A stretch of 64,000 nt of DNA, taken from NCBI GenBank assembly GCA_003161255.1, contig PMOQ01000106.1:7897-71896 (forward strand). Reading direction: 5' to 3'. This stretch comes from Acidimicrobiaceae bacterium (lineage in GTDB: Bacteria; Actinomycetota; Acidimicrobiia; Acidimicrobiales; RAAP-2). Positions within the stretch are counted from its first letter, which is position 1; every line of letters begins with the position of its first letter. The notes beneath the pieces were generated by a model. That model was not told the DNA's origin, did no database searches, and saw only the letters and a list, made by a program, of their open reading frames with translations. A program made the position numbers and the translations under genes. Below are positions 26,781-34,651 of this stretch, piece after piece.

Positions 26781-26824
26781 GAAACCGCGGAACGCTATGC
26801 CCACTCCACCGACCAGGCTGGAAC

Positions 26825-26864
26825 GTCTAGCTGACTAGACGCTACTCCGTCTATATATATAGAC
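26825..26864 (+). promoter_or_regulatory. hicAB promoter with twin 16-bp operators
   Basis: Two inverted repeats share one design, GTCTA-N6-TAGAC, at 26825-26840 and 26849-26864 (the second, GTCTATATATATAGAC, is fully palindromic). Their centres are 24 bp apart. A CTGACT (-35) with a 17-bp spacer to TATATA (-10) fits here, so operator 1 overlaps the -35 and operator 2 the -10. This is a natural site for autorepression by HicB. Confidence 0.75.
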
Positions 26865-26871
26865 TGAGGAG

Positions 26872-27072
26872 GTGATCGCTCGGACGTTGATCCGCAGACT
26901 CCGTGAACTCGGCTGCAGGCCGGTGCGCCAACGAGGATCACACCAGATCTGGCGATGCGGCAACTGCCAGACCGTGATCCCGCTCCACACCGGCGACATC
27001 CCCGCCGGCACGCTCCGCTCCATCGAGCGGGACCTCGAAGCCTGCCTCGGCCCGAAGTGGCTCACCCAATGA
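26872..27072 (+). CDS. hicA: HicA-type mRNA interferase toxin
   Basis: 66 residues, GTG start. The small double-stranded-RNA-binding-like fold is recognised by LIRRLRELGCRPVRQRGSHQIWR, with the catalytic histidine in GSHQIW, and by TVIPLHTGDIPAGTLRSIERDLE. It degrades mRNA unless bound by HicB. The AGGAGG directly abuts the GTG, an abnormally short spacing, so translation may begin nearly leaderless or from the TTG at 26887. The GNC insertion after IWR (WRCGNCQTV) adds two cysteines not usual in HicA. Confidence 0.9.
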   Translation: MIARTLIRRLRELGCRPVRQRGSHQIWRCGNCQTVIPLHTGDIPAGTLRSIERDLEACLGPKWLTQ

Positions 27073-27089
27073 CCAACGTGGAGGAGAAC

Positions 27090-27497
27090 ATGAAGACTTA
27101 CACCGCCCGCCTGGAGCGGGAGAAGGACGGGCGCTGGACCGTCGAGCTCGAGGAGGAGCCACGAGTCCACACCTGGGGCAAGACCGTTGAACAAGCCCTC
27201 GCCCGCATGCGCGAAGCCGCCGCCTTGTGGTTCCAGATCGAGGAAGACCAGATCGAGCTCGTCCCCCGACCAGTGCTGCCCAAGTCCGCCGACAGGACCG
27301 TCGAGCAGGCACGCCAAGCACGCGAGCAAGCCCGCAGCGCTGACCGCCTCGCCCTCGAGCGAACCCGGAAAGCCGCCGCGACACTCACCAGCCGAGGGAT
27401 CAGCATGCGCGACGCCGCCGCCATCTTGGGCATCTCTCACCAGCGGGTTCACCAGCTCCTCGCCACCGAGGTGCCGCCGCGCCGCAAAGCCGGCTGA
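27090..27497 (+). CDS. hicB: HicB-type antitoxin with C-terminal HTH
   Basis: 135 residues from ATG 27090, which has GGAGGAG four bases upstream and gives MKTYTARLEREKDGRWTVEL, the standard HicB opening. An in-frame ATG at 27069 overlapping the hicA stop is the alternative. The N-terminal partial RNase H-like domain is followed by a long charged helix (VEQARQAREQARSADRLALERTRKAA). A C-terminal helix-turn-helix follows (GISMRDAAAILGISHQRVHQLL, about residues 102-124). It neutralises HicA and should bind the twin operators upstream. Confidence 0.9.
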   Translation: MKTYTARLEREKDGRWTVELEEEPRVHTWGKTVEQALARMREAAALWFQIEEDQIELVPRPVLPKSADRTVEQARQAREQARSADRLALERTRKAAATLTSRGISMRDAAAILGISHQRVHQLLATEVPPRRKAG

Positions 27498-27546
27498 GGA
27501 GGGAGCCAAAGACTGGTCGGTAAGCAAGGCCAAGGTCAGCTAGCGG

Positions 27547-27564
27547 CGAATCCCCTCGTGTGCT
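27547..27564 (+). repeat. Degenerate direct repeat of the tRNA-Gly 3' end
   Basis: CGAATCCCCTCGTGTGCT matches the tRNA-Gly end CGAATCCCGTCGTCCGCT (26760-26777) at 15 of 18 positions, in the same orientation, about 790 bases downstream. It could be an old attachment site that brackets hicAB. No integrase is present, so this is tentative. Confidence 0.35.
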
Positions 27565-27650
27565 GCGGTATGTGGAGAGAGTCCTGCTGGGCGTTTGTAT
27601 CGAGGTGGACTTAGCTCCACTGCCACAATCAGGGTCGGTGGGTCGGAGCG

Positions 27651-27689
27651 GTGCACGCCGGCGCCCTTCTCGGCGGCGCAGGCGTGCAC
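27651..27689 (+). promoter_or_regulatory. Inverted repeat before the SNF2 helicase gene
   Basis: GTGCACGCC and GGCGTGCAC are perfect 9-bp arms separated by 21 bases (27660-27680), ending 38 bases before the preferred GTG start of the helicase. It may be a leader hairpin or an operator. The rest of 27498-27727 shows no gene. Confidence 0.4.
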
Positions 27690-27727
27690 GGTACCGTCAC
27701 TGGGCGGACCCAGAGAGGTGGGAAAGG

Positions 27728-30700
27728 GTGCTCACGCCGGTCGAAGAGGAGATCGTGACCAGATTCGTCGGGCCGACGACCTTCAGCCGGGGACGGGCCT
27801 ATGCCCGCCAGGGGGCGGTGCGAAGCAGTCAGTGGACGAACGACGGCACACGCCTGTTTGGCGAGGTCCAGGGCGGGGACCGATCTCCGTATGCGGTCTC
27901 GATCGTCGTGACCCGATCGCCGTCGGACCGCATTGTCGCGATCGATGCCGCCTGCAGCTGCCCGGTCGAGATCAACTGCAAGCACGCCGTTGCGCTGCTC
28001 ATTGCCGCCGCCCCGCAGTGCGCGCCATCGGATCTTGACCCTGTAGCCACTGGCGAGGAGCCTGTCGTTCGAATCGTCGGCGGCGCGAGGCCAGCCAAAG
28101 GGCTTCCGGCCGGCACCGATCGATGGCCTGGTGTCCAGCCGGTCAAGAAGGCGCCCAGCTGGGAGGCCCCCCTGCATGCAGTGGTTGGTGGAACCGAGTC
28201 GGGTGCTTTCGAGTCAGAGCCAGCTGAGATCGGGCTCCAGTTCGAGCTGGTCATGACCTCGCCTCCGAGCACGTCGCGATCGAGCGCACCGACGTCGGGG
28301 ATCCGGGTTCGACCGGTCGTCCGGAACCACACCGACAACTGGGTTAGGACCGGAATCTCGTGGTCGAGGCTCGACTACTTCACCTACGGGCGATCGGTGC
28401 GCGGCCGAACGGCTGGACACCTGATGATTCTCACCGAGCTCTTGGCGTTGAGCCGGTTGTCCACCCGTGGGTACTACTACAGCGCAACGCCCGATGCGGT
28501 CTGGCTTCAGACGATCAACAGCCGGCGGCTCTGGGACCTGCTCATCGAGGCCCGAGACCTCCGGCTGCCGCTGCTCGGATTCGGGCGCCATGCCGTGCCA
28601 GTCGACCTTCGAGCACGGCCAGCGCGGGTCACCATCGACGTGACCCGTGTCGACTCGGGTCTCGAGCTCCGACCTCATGTCCGGATCGACGACGAGGACG
28701 TGCCTCTGGCGTCGTCCCTCTTGATCGGAGAGTCGGCCCACGGCATCGCATGGTGGGGCGATCACCGCGGTGCGCCGGGCGGCACCGCTCATCTCGCCCT
28801 GGCCTCGCTTGCTGCACCGGTGGACGTCGGCCTTCGTGCCTTCCTTCGATCCGAACCGGTGGGAGTGCCACGACGCGACGAGGAGCGGTTCCTGCGCGAC
28901 TTCTATCCGAAGTTGGTGCGCCGGGTCGATGTGCGCTCGAGCGACCAATCCGTCGATCTTCCCGAGCTGCCCCAGCCCACCCTGGTGCTTACCGTCAAGC
29001 AATTCGATGCCCATCGGGTCGAGCTGAGGTGGGCTCGAGGGGCCGCGGGACTCGAGTGGAGAGAGCCGCTCTGGGCCGCGTCAAAGGGCACCGGCGACCA
29101 GGCCGCCGAGAACGCCATCGTCGATGCGGTGATGAGGGTGGTCGGCTCCGTCCCCGAGTTGCTCGAGACCACGCTCCTCGGTGAACGCCTCGCCCAGGAG
29201 GTCTGCCTCGAAGGAATGTCGGCCGTGATGTTCGTCTCCGAGCTTCTCCCAGCCCTGCTGGACGTCGACGGCGTGGAGATCAAGCAGGACGGCACGGCCC
29301 TTGAGTATCGAGAGGTCCTCGAGGCACCGACCGTGCGTCTCGGAGGTTCGGAGTCGAGCGAGAGGGACTGGTTCGACCTGTCGGTCACGGTCAGCGTGGA
29401 CGGCGAGGATGTCCCGTTCGCCGACCTCTTCGTGGCCCTGGCTGAGGGACGGTCGCATCTCATCCTTCCATCAGGGACGTACTTCTCGCTCGACCGCGAC
29501 GAGCTGCGTCAGCTCGCTGAGCTCATCGCAGAGGCGCGCTCACTGGGCGAGGTGTCCGGCGACAGCATCCGCCTCAGCCGATTTCAGGCCAGCCTCTGGG
29601 AGGACCTGCAACGCCTTGGGGTGGTCAGTGCTCAGGCCCGCGACTGGGAGGCCTCGGTGCGAGCGCTCAGCGAGGCCAGCAACCGGATCGAGCACGCCGT
29701 GCCCGACGGCCTCGATGCCACCCTCCGGCCCTATCAGCTGACCGGCTTCAACTGGTTGGCCTACCTGTACGAGCACCGGCTCGGCGGCGTGCTGGCCGAT
29801 GACATGGGGCTCGGGAAGACCATCCAGGCGCTGGCGCTGATGTGCCACACCAAAGAACATGGGCTCGCCCGGTCCCCGTACTTGGTGGTGGTCCCGACGA
29901 GCGTCGTCGGGAACTGGGCGTCCGAGTGCCGCCGGTTCGCTCCGGAGCTCCGCCCGGTCATGGTCACCGAGACCGAGGCTCGCCGGGGCGTCGCTCTCCG
30001 AGCGATCGCCGCCGACGTCGACCTCGTCATCACCTCCTATGCCCTCTTCCGCATCGAGTACGACGACTACGCCGCGCTCGATTGGGCCGGGCTGTTCCTC
30101 GACGAGGCCCAGTTTGCGAAGAACCGGACCTCGAAGGCATACCAGCGGGCCAAGATGCTGCCCGCTCCGTTCAAGGTGGCCATGACGGGGACGCCGATCG
30201 AGAACAATTTGATGGAACTGTGGTCGTTGCTGTCGATCACAGCACCAGGGCTCTTCACCAATCCCGACCGCTTCACGGATCACTACCGGACGCCGATCGA
30301 GAAGAAGGGGGACGCCGAGCGTCTGGCGCAGCTGCGCCGGCGTGTCCGTCCGCTGATCCTGCGCCGGACCAAGGACCAGGTCGTCCGGGACCTACCGCAG
30401 AAGCAGGAACAGGTCCTCGAGCTCGAACTCAATTCGAAGCACAAGAGGCTTTACCAGACCTACCTGCAACGGGAGCGTCAGAAGGTCCTCGGACTGTTGG
30501 GAGACATGCAGAGGAACCGATTCGAGATCTTCCGGTCGCTCACACTGCTGCGCCAGGCAAGCCTCGACATGTCGTTGGTCGACTCCAAGCACGCCAAGGT
30601 TCCTTCAACCAAGCTCGACGCTCTCATGAAAATGCTCGATGACATCGTGGCCGACGGGCACCGGGTGTTGGTATTCAGCCAGTTCACCCGCTTCCTCAAC

Positions 30701-31108
30701 TTGGCCCGAGAGCGAATTCTCCACTCAGGGATCGAGTACTGCTACCTGGATGGGAGGACGCGCAAACGCGATGACGTCATCTCAGGCTTTCGGACAGGTA
30801 CGGCTCCCGTGTTCCTCATCAGCTTGAAAGCCGGTGGGTTCGGGCTCAACCTGACCGAGGCTGACTATTGCATCATCCTCGACCCGTGGTGGAACCCTGC
30901 CATCGAGGCTCAGGCCGTGGACCGCATCCATCGGATTGGCCAGGCGAAGAAGGTCATGGTCTACCGCTTGGTGGCCAAGGACACCTTGGAGGAGAAGGTC
31001 ATGGCCCTCAAGGCGAAAAAGGGTGCTCTGGTCGCCAGCGTCATGGACTCCGGCGACTTCGAATCCGGTACGATGACCGCGGCCGACATTCAGGAGCTGT
31101 TGACCTGA
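27728..31108 (+). CDS. SNF2-family helicase with N-terminal SWIM zinc finger
   Basis: 1126 residues from GTG 27728, just after GGTGGGAAAGG. The track start at 27560 adds an Arg-rich run (RRRPSRRRRRARYR) that crosses an inverted repeat and looks non-coding. SWIM motif CSCPVEINCKH lies at about residues 75-87. A long central region (about 150-640) of beta-rich sequence precedes the SNF2 ATPase: DDMGLGKTIQALAL (motif I, about 690), LDEAQFAKN (II, DEAQ), MTGTPIENN (III), then helicase C VLVFSQFTRFL, KAGGFGLNLTEAD and DRIHRIGQ. It translocates on double-stranded DNA and remodels protein-DNA complexes. The biological role is unknown; it sits between hicAB and a DNA-binding protein. Confidence 0.92.
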   Translation: MLTPVEEEIVTRFVGPTTFSRGRAYARQGAVRSSQWTNDGTRLFGEVQGGDRSPYAVSIVVTRSPSDRIVAIDAACSCPVEINCKHAVALLIAAAPQCAPSDLDPVATGEEPVVRIVGGARPAKGLPAGTDRWPGVQPVKKAPSWEAPLHAVVGGTESGAFESEPAEIGLQFELVMTSPPSTSRSSAPTSGIRVRPVVRNHTDNWVRTGISWSRLDYFTYGRSVRGRTAGHLMILTELLALSRLSTRGYYYSATPDAVWLQTINSRRLWDLLIEARDLRLPLLGFGRHAVPVDLRARPARVTIDVTRVDSGLELRPHVRIDDEDVPLASSLLIGESAHGIAWWGDHRGAPGGTAHLALASLAAPVDVGLRAFLRSEPVGVPRRDEERFLRDFYPKLVRRVDVRSSDQSVDLPELPQPTLVLTVKQFDAHRVELRWARGAAGLEWREPLWAASKGTGDQAAENAIVDAVMRVVGSVPELLETTLLGERLAQEVCLEGMSAVMFVSELLPALLDVDGVEIKQDGTALEYREVLEAPTVRLGGSESSERDWFDLSVTVSVDGEDVPFADLFVALAEGRSHLILPSGTYFSLDRDELRQLAELIAEARSLGEVSGDSIRLSRFQASLWEDLQRLGVVSAQARDWEASVRALSEASNRIEHAVPDGLDATLRPYQLTGFNWLAYLYEHRLGGVLADDMGLGKTIQALALMCHTKEHGLARSPYLVVVPTSVVGNWASECRRFAPELRPVMVTETEARRGVALRAIAADVDLVITSYALFRIEYDDYAALDWAGLFLDEAQFAKNRTSKAYQRAKMLPAPFKVAMTGTPIENNLMELWSLLSITAPGLFTNPDRFTDHYRTPIEKKGDAERLAQLRRRVRPLILRRTKDQVVRDLPQKQEQVLELELNSKHKRLYQTYLQRERQKVLGLLGDMQRNRFEIFRSLTLLRQASLDMSLVDSKHAKVPSTKLDALMKMLDDIVADGHRVLVFSQFTRFLNLARERILHSGIEYCYLDGRTRKRDDVISGFRTGTAPVFLISLKAGGFGLNLTEADYCIILDPWWNPAIEAQAVDRIHRIGQAKKVMVYRLVAKDTLEEKVMALKAKKGALVASVMDSGDFESGTMTAADIQELLT

Positions 31109-31233
31109 CCGGTCGATCTCGAGCACATCGAGCGCTAGGCGGCCATCCGTGCAGCGATGCCGTTAGGTCAATAGAGATCCAGGTCAGCGGACACGGACGG
31201 GATTCTCGGCACCGACAGGCCGCTACCCGTGTG
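31109..31233. other. Non-coding stretch after the SNF2 gene
   Basis: First part of the 365-base gap between the helicase and the HTH gene. I see no gene, no clear terminator and no repeat here. The interesting elements of the gap are in the promoter entry that follows. The remainder (31269-31473) is a 5' leader without recognisable structure. Confidence 0.6.
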
Positions 31234-31268
31234 TTGACAGTTGGCAACAGGTGTTGTAGGTTGTCAAC
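31234..31268 (+). promoter_or_regulatory. Consensus promoter with tandem GTTGNCAAC operators
   Basis: TTGACA (31234-31239), 17-bp spacer, TAGGTT (31257-31262) make a good vegetative promoter. GTTGGCAAC (31240-31248) and GTTGTCAAC (31260-31268) are two near-palindromic 9-mers whose centres are exactly 20 bp apart, about two helical turns. They occupy the spacer and the start-site region. Outer arms GTTGACA and TGTCAAC form a further dyad. Points toward the HTH gene at 31474. Confidence 0.65.
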
Positions 31269-31473
31269 GTAACGGATAGACCTCGGCTGGACTTCGCCGA
31301 GGCTCACAGGTGGCTGGTCGAATCACCTCGTCCTGGCCATCCCTGGGGGAAGGCGACGTGCCGGCGCGAAGGCCACGACTGCCTCGTATGGATCTGGTCG
31401 ACGCCGAGAGTGCCAGCCAACCACGCGAAGCAGATCCGTCGAGCGGTCTACGGCTGCGAAAGAAAAGAGGAAG

Positions 31474-32001
31474 ATGGTGACTGAGTACGAATTAACCTTG
31501 GTAGTCGACGGCGATCTCGCCGATGAGAGCGTTGCGGCCGCCCTCTTCGAGGTTGGCTGTGATGATGCAACCTTCGGCGTCAGTGACGGCATCGGATACG
31601 GCGAATTCATCCGTGAGGCCTCAACGTTCGCCGAAGCGGTGACGAGTGCGATCCACCAGGTCGAGTCCGTTGCTCCGCTTCGGGTTGTGCGGGTAGAGCC
31701 GGACGACATCGTCACGATGACCGACATCGCTGATCGACTAGATCGCACCAGGGAGAGCGTTCGATTGCTGATCGCAGGTCGACGCGGACGTGGTGGTTTC
31801 CCGTCCCCGATCTCCCGTAGTCGAGAACGAAGCCGCCTTTGGCGATGGTCGGATGTGGCCGAATGGCTTGGCCAGATGGAGCCAGAGCAAAGAGAGGCTG
31901 CTCGCTTCACTGCTGCCATTAACGCCGCCCTCGAATTGCGGCACCGATTGGGATCTATGACCGATGAGATCGCTGCGAAGGAAGTACGTGCGCTGGTTTG
32001 A
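31474..32001 (+). CDS. Hypothetical DNA-binding (helix-turn-helix) protein
   Basis: 175 residues; AGAGG lies 3-4 bases upstream of the ATG. The N-terminal half opens with YELTLVVDGDLADESVAAALFEVGCDDATFG and looks like a ferredoxin-like alpha/beta domain. Around residues 87-130, VTMTDIADRLDRTRESVRLLIAGRRGRGGFPSPI...RLWRWSDVAEWL forms a MerR/excisionase-like winged helix whose wing contains FPSPI and LWRWSD. Similar proteins are common in actinobacteria, often alone. It could bind the tandem operators 200 bases upstream; function otherwise unknown. Confidence 0.75.
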   Translation: MVTEYELTLVVDGDLADESVAAALFEVGCDDATFGVSDGIGYGEFIREASTFAEAVTSAIHQVESVAPLRVVRVEPDDIVTMTDIADRLDRTRESVRLLIAGRRGRGGFPSPISRSRERSRLWRWSDVAEWLGQMEPEQREAARFTAAINAALELRHRLGSMTDEIAAKEVRALV

Positions 32002-32164
32002 ATCGAAGACTGTGGTGCACGTGGTACAGGTTTCCGTGCCACCCGCAATGGGCCGAGAATGGAGAGGGGACCTGCGAATCACAGTGAGGAGCCCGCATCG
32101 ACGACAAAAGAACCCTGACTGGTGCGTGGGGAACCCTCCGAAAACCCACTCCTAAGATGGTCGG

Positions 32165-32683
32165 ATGCCGATTTATGCACTGGGCGACCGTGTGCCAAAC
32201 ATCCACCCTGACGCATTCGTCCATCCCGACGCGACAATCATCGGCGACGTTCGATTGGGACCCGAGGCCTCGGTATGGCCCGGCGCCGTCCTCCGCGGGG
32301 ACTTCGGGACTGTGATCGTCGGGGCGCGCACCTCGATCCAGGACGGGTCAGTCGTTCATGCGACACCGGAACTGGCGACCGTCGTTGGCGCGGGATGCGT
32401 AGTCGGGCACCTGGTTCATCTGGAGGGTTGCGAGATCGAAGACTCGTGTCTGATCGGGTCGAACAGCGTGGTCCTACATCGAGCCACGATCCGCACCGGC
32501 GCCACGGTTGGCGCCAGTGCCGTGGTCATCAACGGCACAGAGGTCCCTGCCGGGGCACTCGCCATCGGCATACCCGCGACTATCAAGTTGGGAGCATCGT
32601 CGGCGGCGGCAATCCGGCGCGGAGCCGATGCCTACGCCGAGAATGCCAAGCGCTACCGAGCCGAGCTTCGCCAGCTCAACTGA
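32165..32683 (+). CDS. Gamma-carbonic anhydrase/left-handed beta-helix protein
   Basis: 172 residues of hexapeptide repeats (IHPDAFVHPDATIIGDVRLGPEASVWPGAVLRGD). The three zinc-ligand positions of the gamma class are filled by the His in SVVHAT and the two in VVGHLVHLEGC. The C-terminal helix (AAIRRGADAYAENAKRYRAELRQ) closes the trimer. The catalytic acidic residues of Cam are not certain, so it may be active or a structural or acyl-carrying homologue (CaiE/PaaY-like). A single gene with no operon partner. Confidence 0.88.
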   Translation: MPIYALGDRVPNIHPDAFVHPDATIIGDVRLGPEASVWPGAVLRGDFGTVIVGARTSIQDGSVVHATPELATVVGAGCVVGHLVHLEGCEIEDSCLIGSNSVVLHRATIRTGATVGASAVVINGTEVPAGALAIGIPATIKLGASSAAAIRRGADAYAENAKRYRAELRQLN

Positions 32684-32826
32684 TCGTCCCTAGTGGAACA
32701 CTTTGCCGACTCCGTTCGCGAGCGCGGTCGCTGTTGGAGCGGGCCTGTGAGCTTCGCCGCGCCACGGTGATCCAGGCCGATGGTGTGAGGGCGGCGGCGC
32801 CGAGGGTGCCTCGGTCTTGAAGCCAT

Positions 32827-33630
32827 TCAGGGGAACGTCGTCGGGGGCAGCCGGTCACTTCGGCCCGCGACAGTGTTCATGACGCCCTCCCTCCGGGACA
32901 GGTGCGTCATGCTCTCCAGCCGCCCCGTATAGGAGACGGGCTGGTGGAGCATCCAGAGGAGACCTTCGGCGGCCACCTCGGGGGGCTCCCAGTCCCGGAA
33001 GTCGGCTTGCGGCATGTGGGCGCGTGCGCCTTCCGATCCGACCGGTGCGTCGACGCGGAAGCAGTTCATCGCGATGTGGTCGGGCGCGAGCTGCCGGGCC
33101 AGGTCAACCGTCATGCGCTCCACGCCGATCTTGGCGATCCCGTAGGAGGTCGAGGTGATGGTGACCGGGAGCGCCCGGAGGGCGACGAGGGACGAGACGT
33201 TCAGTATGCGGCCCCCGCCCGCGGTCCGGAGGTGGGGCACCGCGTGTCGGGACGCCACGAAAGGCGCGTCGAGGTTGACCGCCATGATGTGGTCATGCAC
33301 GTCGAGGGCGATTTCGAGCCCTCCGATGCCTCCGGCGGCCGCGTTGTTCACGAGGACATCCAGACGACCGAGCTCGGCCACGGTCGTCTGGATCATTTTC
33401 GCCACCTGGGTCCGGTCCGCGAGATCCACGGGGATACCGACCGCCCGGCCGCCGCCGTCGCGGATGCGGTCGACGACATCGTCGAGGGTACCCGACGTCG
33501 GCTGCGGGTGGTCTCGGGTGGATCGGGCAGCGCACGCCACGGCATATCCCTCCTTGGCGAGCGCCCGCGCCAGCGCCGCGCCAATTCCCCGACTCGCCCC
33601 GGTCACAAGGGCCACCTTCTCCACAGTCAC
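32827..33630 (-). CDS. Short-chain dehydrogenase/reductase
   Basis: 267 residues, GTG start. NAD(P)-binding TGASRGIGAALARAL, the structural NNAAAGG, catalytic Ser in LNVSSLVALRALPVTITSTSYGIAK with Tyr and Lys in the YxxxK pattern. An Arg after strand 2 (CAARSTRDHP) suggests NADP preference. The C-terminal VAAEGLLWMLHQPVSYTGRL is typical of actinobacterial SDRs linked to lipid metabolism. Substrate unknown. Confidence 0.9.
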   Translation of the reverse strand: MTVEKVALVTGASRGIGAALARALAKEGYAVACAARSTRDHPQPTSGTLDDVVDRIRDGGGRAVGIPVDLADRTQVAKMIQTTVAELGRLDVLVNNAAAGGIGGLEIALDVHDHIMAVNLDAPFVASRHAVPHLRTAGGGRILNVSSLVALRALPVTITSTSYGIAKIGVERMTVDLARQLAPDHIAMNCFRVDAPVGSEGARAHMPQADFRDWEPPEVAAEGLLWMLHQPVSYTGRLESMTHLSRREGVMNTVAGRSDRLPPTTFP

Positions 33631-33761
33631 GATTCGAGCCTACGGGGCGGGCCAAGCTGGATCGACTCAAGCGCGACTGCTGCACCCTCCATCGGGTGGA
33701 CAAGGGCAACGGCGCTCAGTGTGCCAACGGTCAACGCTCCTGCGTCCACCAGCCCTACACG

Positions 33762-33785
33762 GAGCGCCTCTTCGGAGAGGCGCTC
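33762..33785. terminator. Strong GC-rich hairpin
   Basis: GAGCGCCTCT-TCGG-AGAGGCGCTC is a perfect 10-bp stem with a tetraloop, lying in the 296-base gap between the secreted protein gene and the SDR gene. No T-run follows on either strand, so it could be an I-shaped terminator or an RNA structure. The rest of the gap (33631-33926) has no supported gene. Confidence 0.45.
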
Positions 33786-33926
33786 TCCTGTTTCAGCGCT
33801 CCACAATCTCCCGTTGCTCGCGCAGGGTCGGACCGACGGACGCAAGCAGGATTCGGACCGCTGACGGCACCGAGCGACTCAAGGGGGAGCGGCGACGCGG
33901 ATCGGGGCGCATGCCGTACTAGCCGA

Positions 33927-34538
33927 TCATCCGACCAGTTTGTTCTGCTCCACGGCCGCGCTCGACAGGACCTTCTGCTGGGCTGGGGTGATCGGCACCG
34001 CGGCGCCCGTGGTGGTGGTGGACGAGGTACTACTCGCCGGCACGTTGGTGTTGAGGCCCACCACCTCCGCGATGTTGCCCCGCACCCAATAGATGAGGTA
34101 GTTGTTCGAGCCGCCGCTTCGCTCGATGGCCGAAGAACCCAATTGCTTCGGAGGGGTCCCCGAAGTCCCTGACGGCGTTCCGCTCAGAAGCGCAGCCGCG
34201 GCCTTGCTGGTGGTGCAGGCCACCACTTCTGACAACAGAGCGGTTTGGCCCGAAGCGCTCTCAAACACCTCCCGTGCGGCGTTGGGGCAGGACTTCTGGC
34301 CCGTCTTGGAGGTCGTGCTGGCCTTTGCCGCCACCTTGGTGAAGCCGGCCTTCTTCGCGTATGAAGACGGCAGAAGGTCCTTCGCCAGAGACTTGGGCGA
34401 CGCTAGCGTGCTCGCCCCGGCCGGCATTTGCGCGGCCACGGTCAGCGGTAGCACGACAACCACGGCCAGAGCGGCAAAGATTCTTCGGTTGATCGGCAAG
34501 GTGCGCCCTCCGAATCGGATCGGGATTTGCTCAGACAT
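33927..34538 (-). CDS. Secreted hypothetical protein
   Basis: 203 residues from ATG 34538 (MSEQIPIRF), with GGTGG five bases upstream; the track's earlier start is less likely. A hydrophobic signal lies at about residues 16-40 (RRIFAALAVVVVLPLTVAAQMPAGA). The mature part is Ala/Ser/Thr-rich with two cysteines (KSCPNAAREVF and VVACTTSKAA), a possible disulfide pair, and a low-complexity SSTSSTTTTG run before the C-terminal VPITPAQQKVLSSAAV. No family recognised. It is divergent from the MBL-fold gene. Confidence 0.75.
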   Translation of the reverse strand: MSEQIPIRFGGRTLPINRRIFAALAVVVVLPLTVAAQMPAGASTLASPKSLAKDLLPSSYAKKAGFTKVAAKASTTSKTGQKSCPNAAREVFESASGQTALLSEVVACTTSKAAAALLSGTPSGTSGTPPKQLGSSAIERSGGSNNYLIYWVRGNIAEVVGLNTNVPASSTSSTTTTGAAVPITPAQQKVLSSAAVEQNKLVG

Positions 34539-34651
34539 GTTGCCACCGATTTTTGACCCAGATGTACGGGTGACTCCTGCCGGCACGTCCGGGGACGTTT
34601 GGCTCGTGTCGTCTATGGTGCCCCAGCGCGAGGCCGATGGGAGGGGGCCCC

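Noticed and set aside
26872-32001. A complete defence island or prophage remnant
   Set aside because: No integrase, transposase, restriction enzyme, methylase or phage gene is present; only hicAB, the SNF2 protein and an HTH protein support the idea.
31323-32048. 241-residue minus-strand ORF opposite the HTH gene
   Set aside because: Ser/Arg-rich antisense frame lacking motifs; the plus-strand gene has a ribosome site, a promoter and a recognisable HTH.
33627-33845. 72-residue minus-strand ORF
   Set aside because: Part of it (ALRVGLVDAGALTVGTLSAVALV) looks protein-like, but there is no ribosome site, no family and it spans the strong hairpin; not enough to call a gene.
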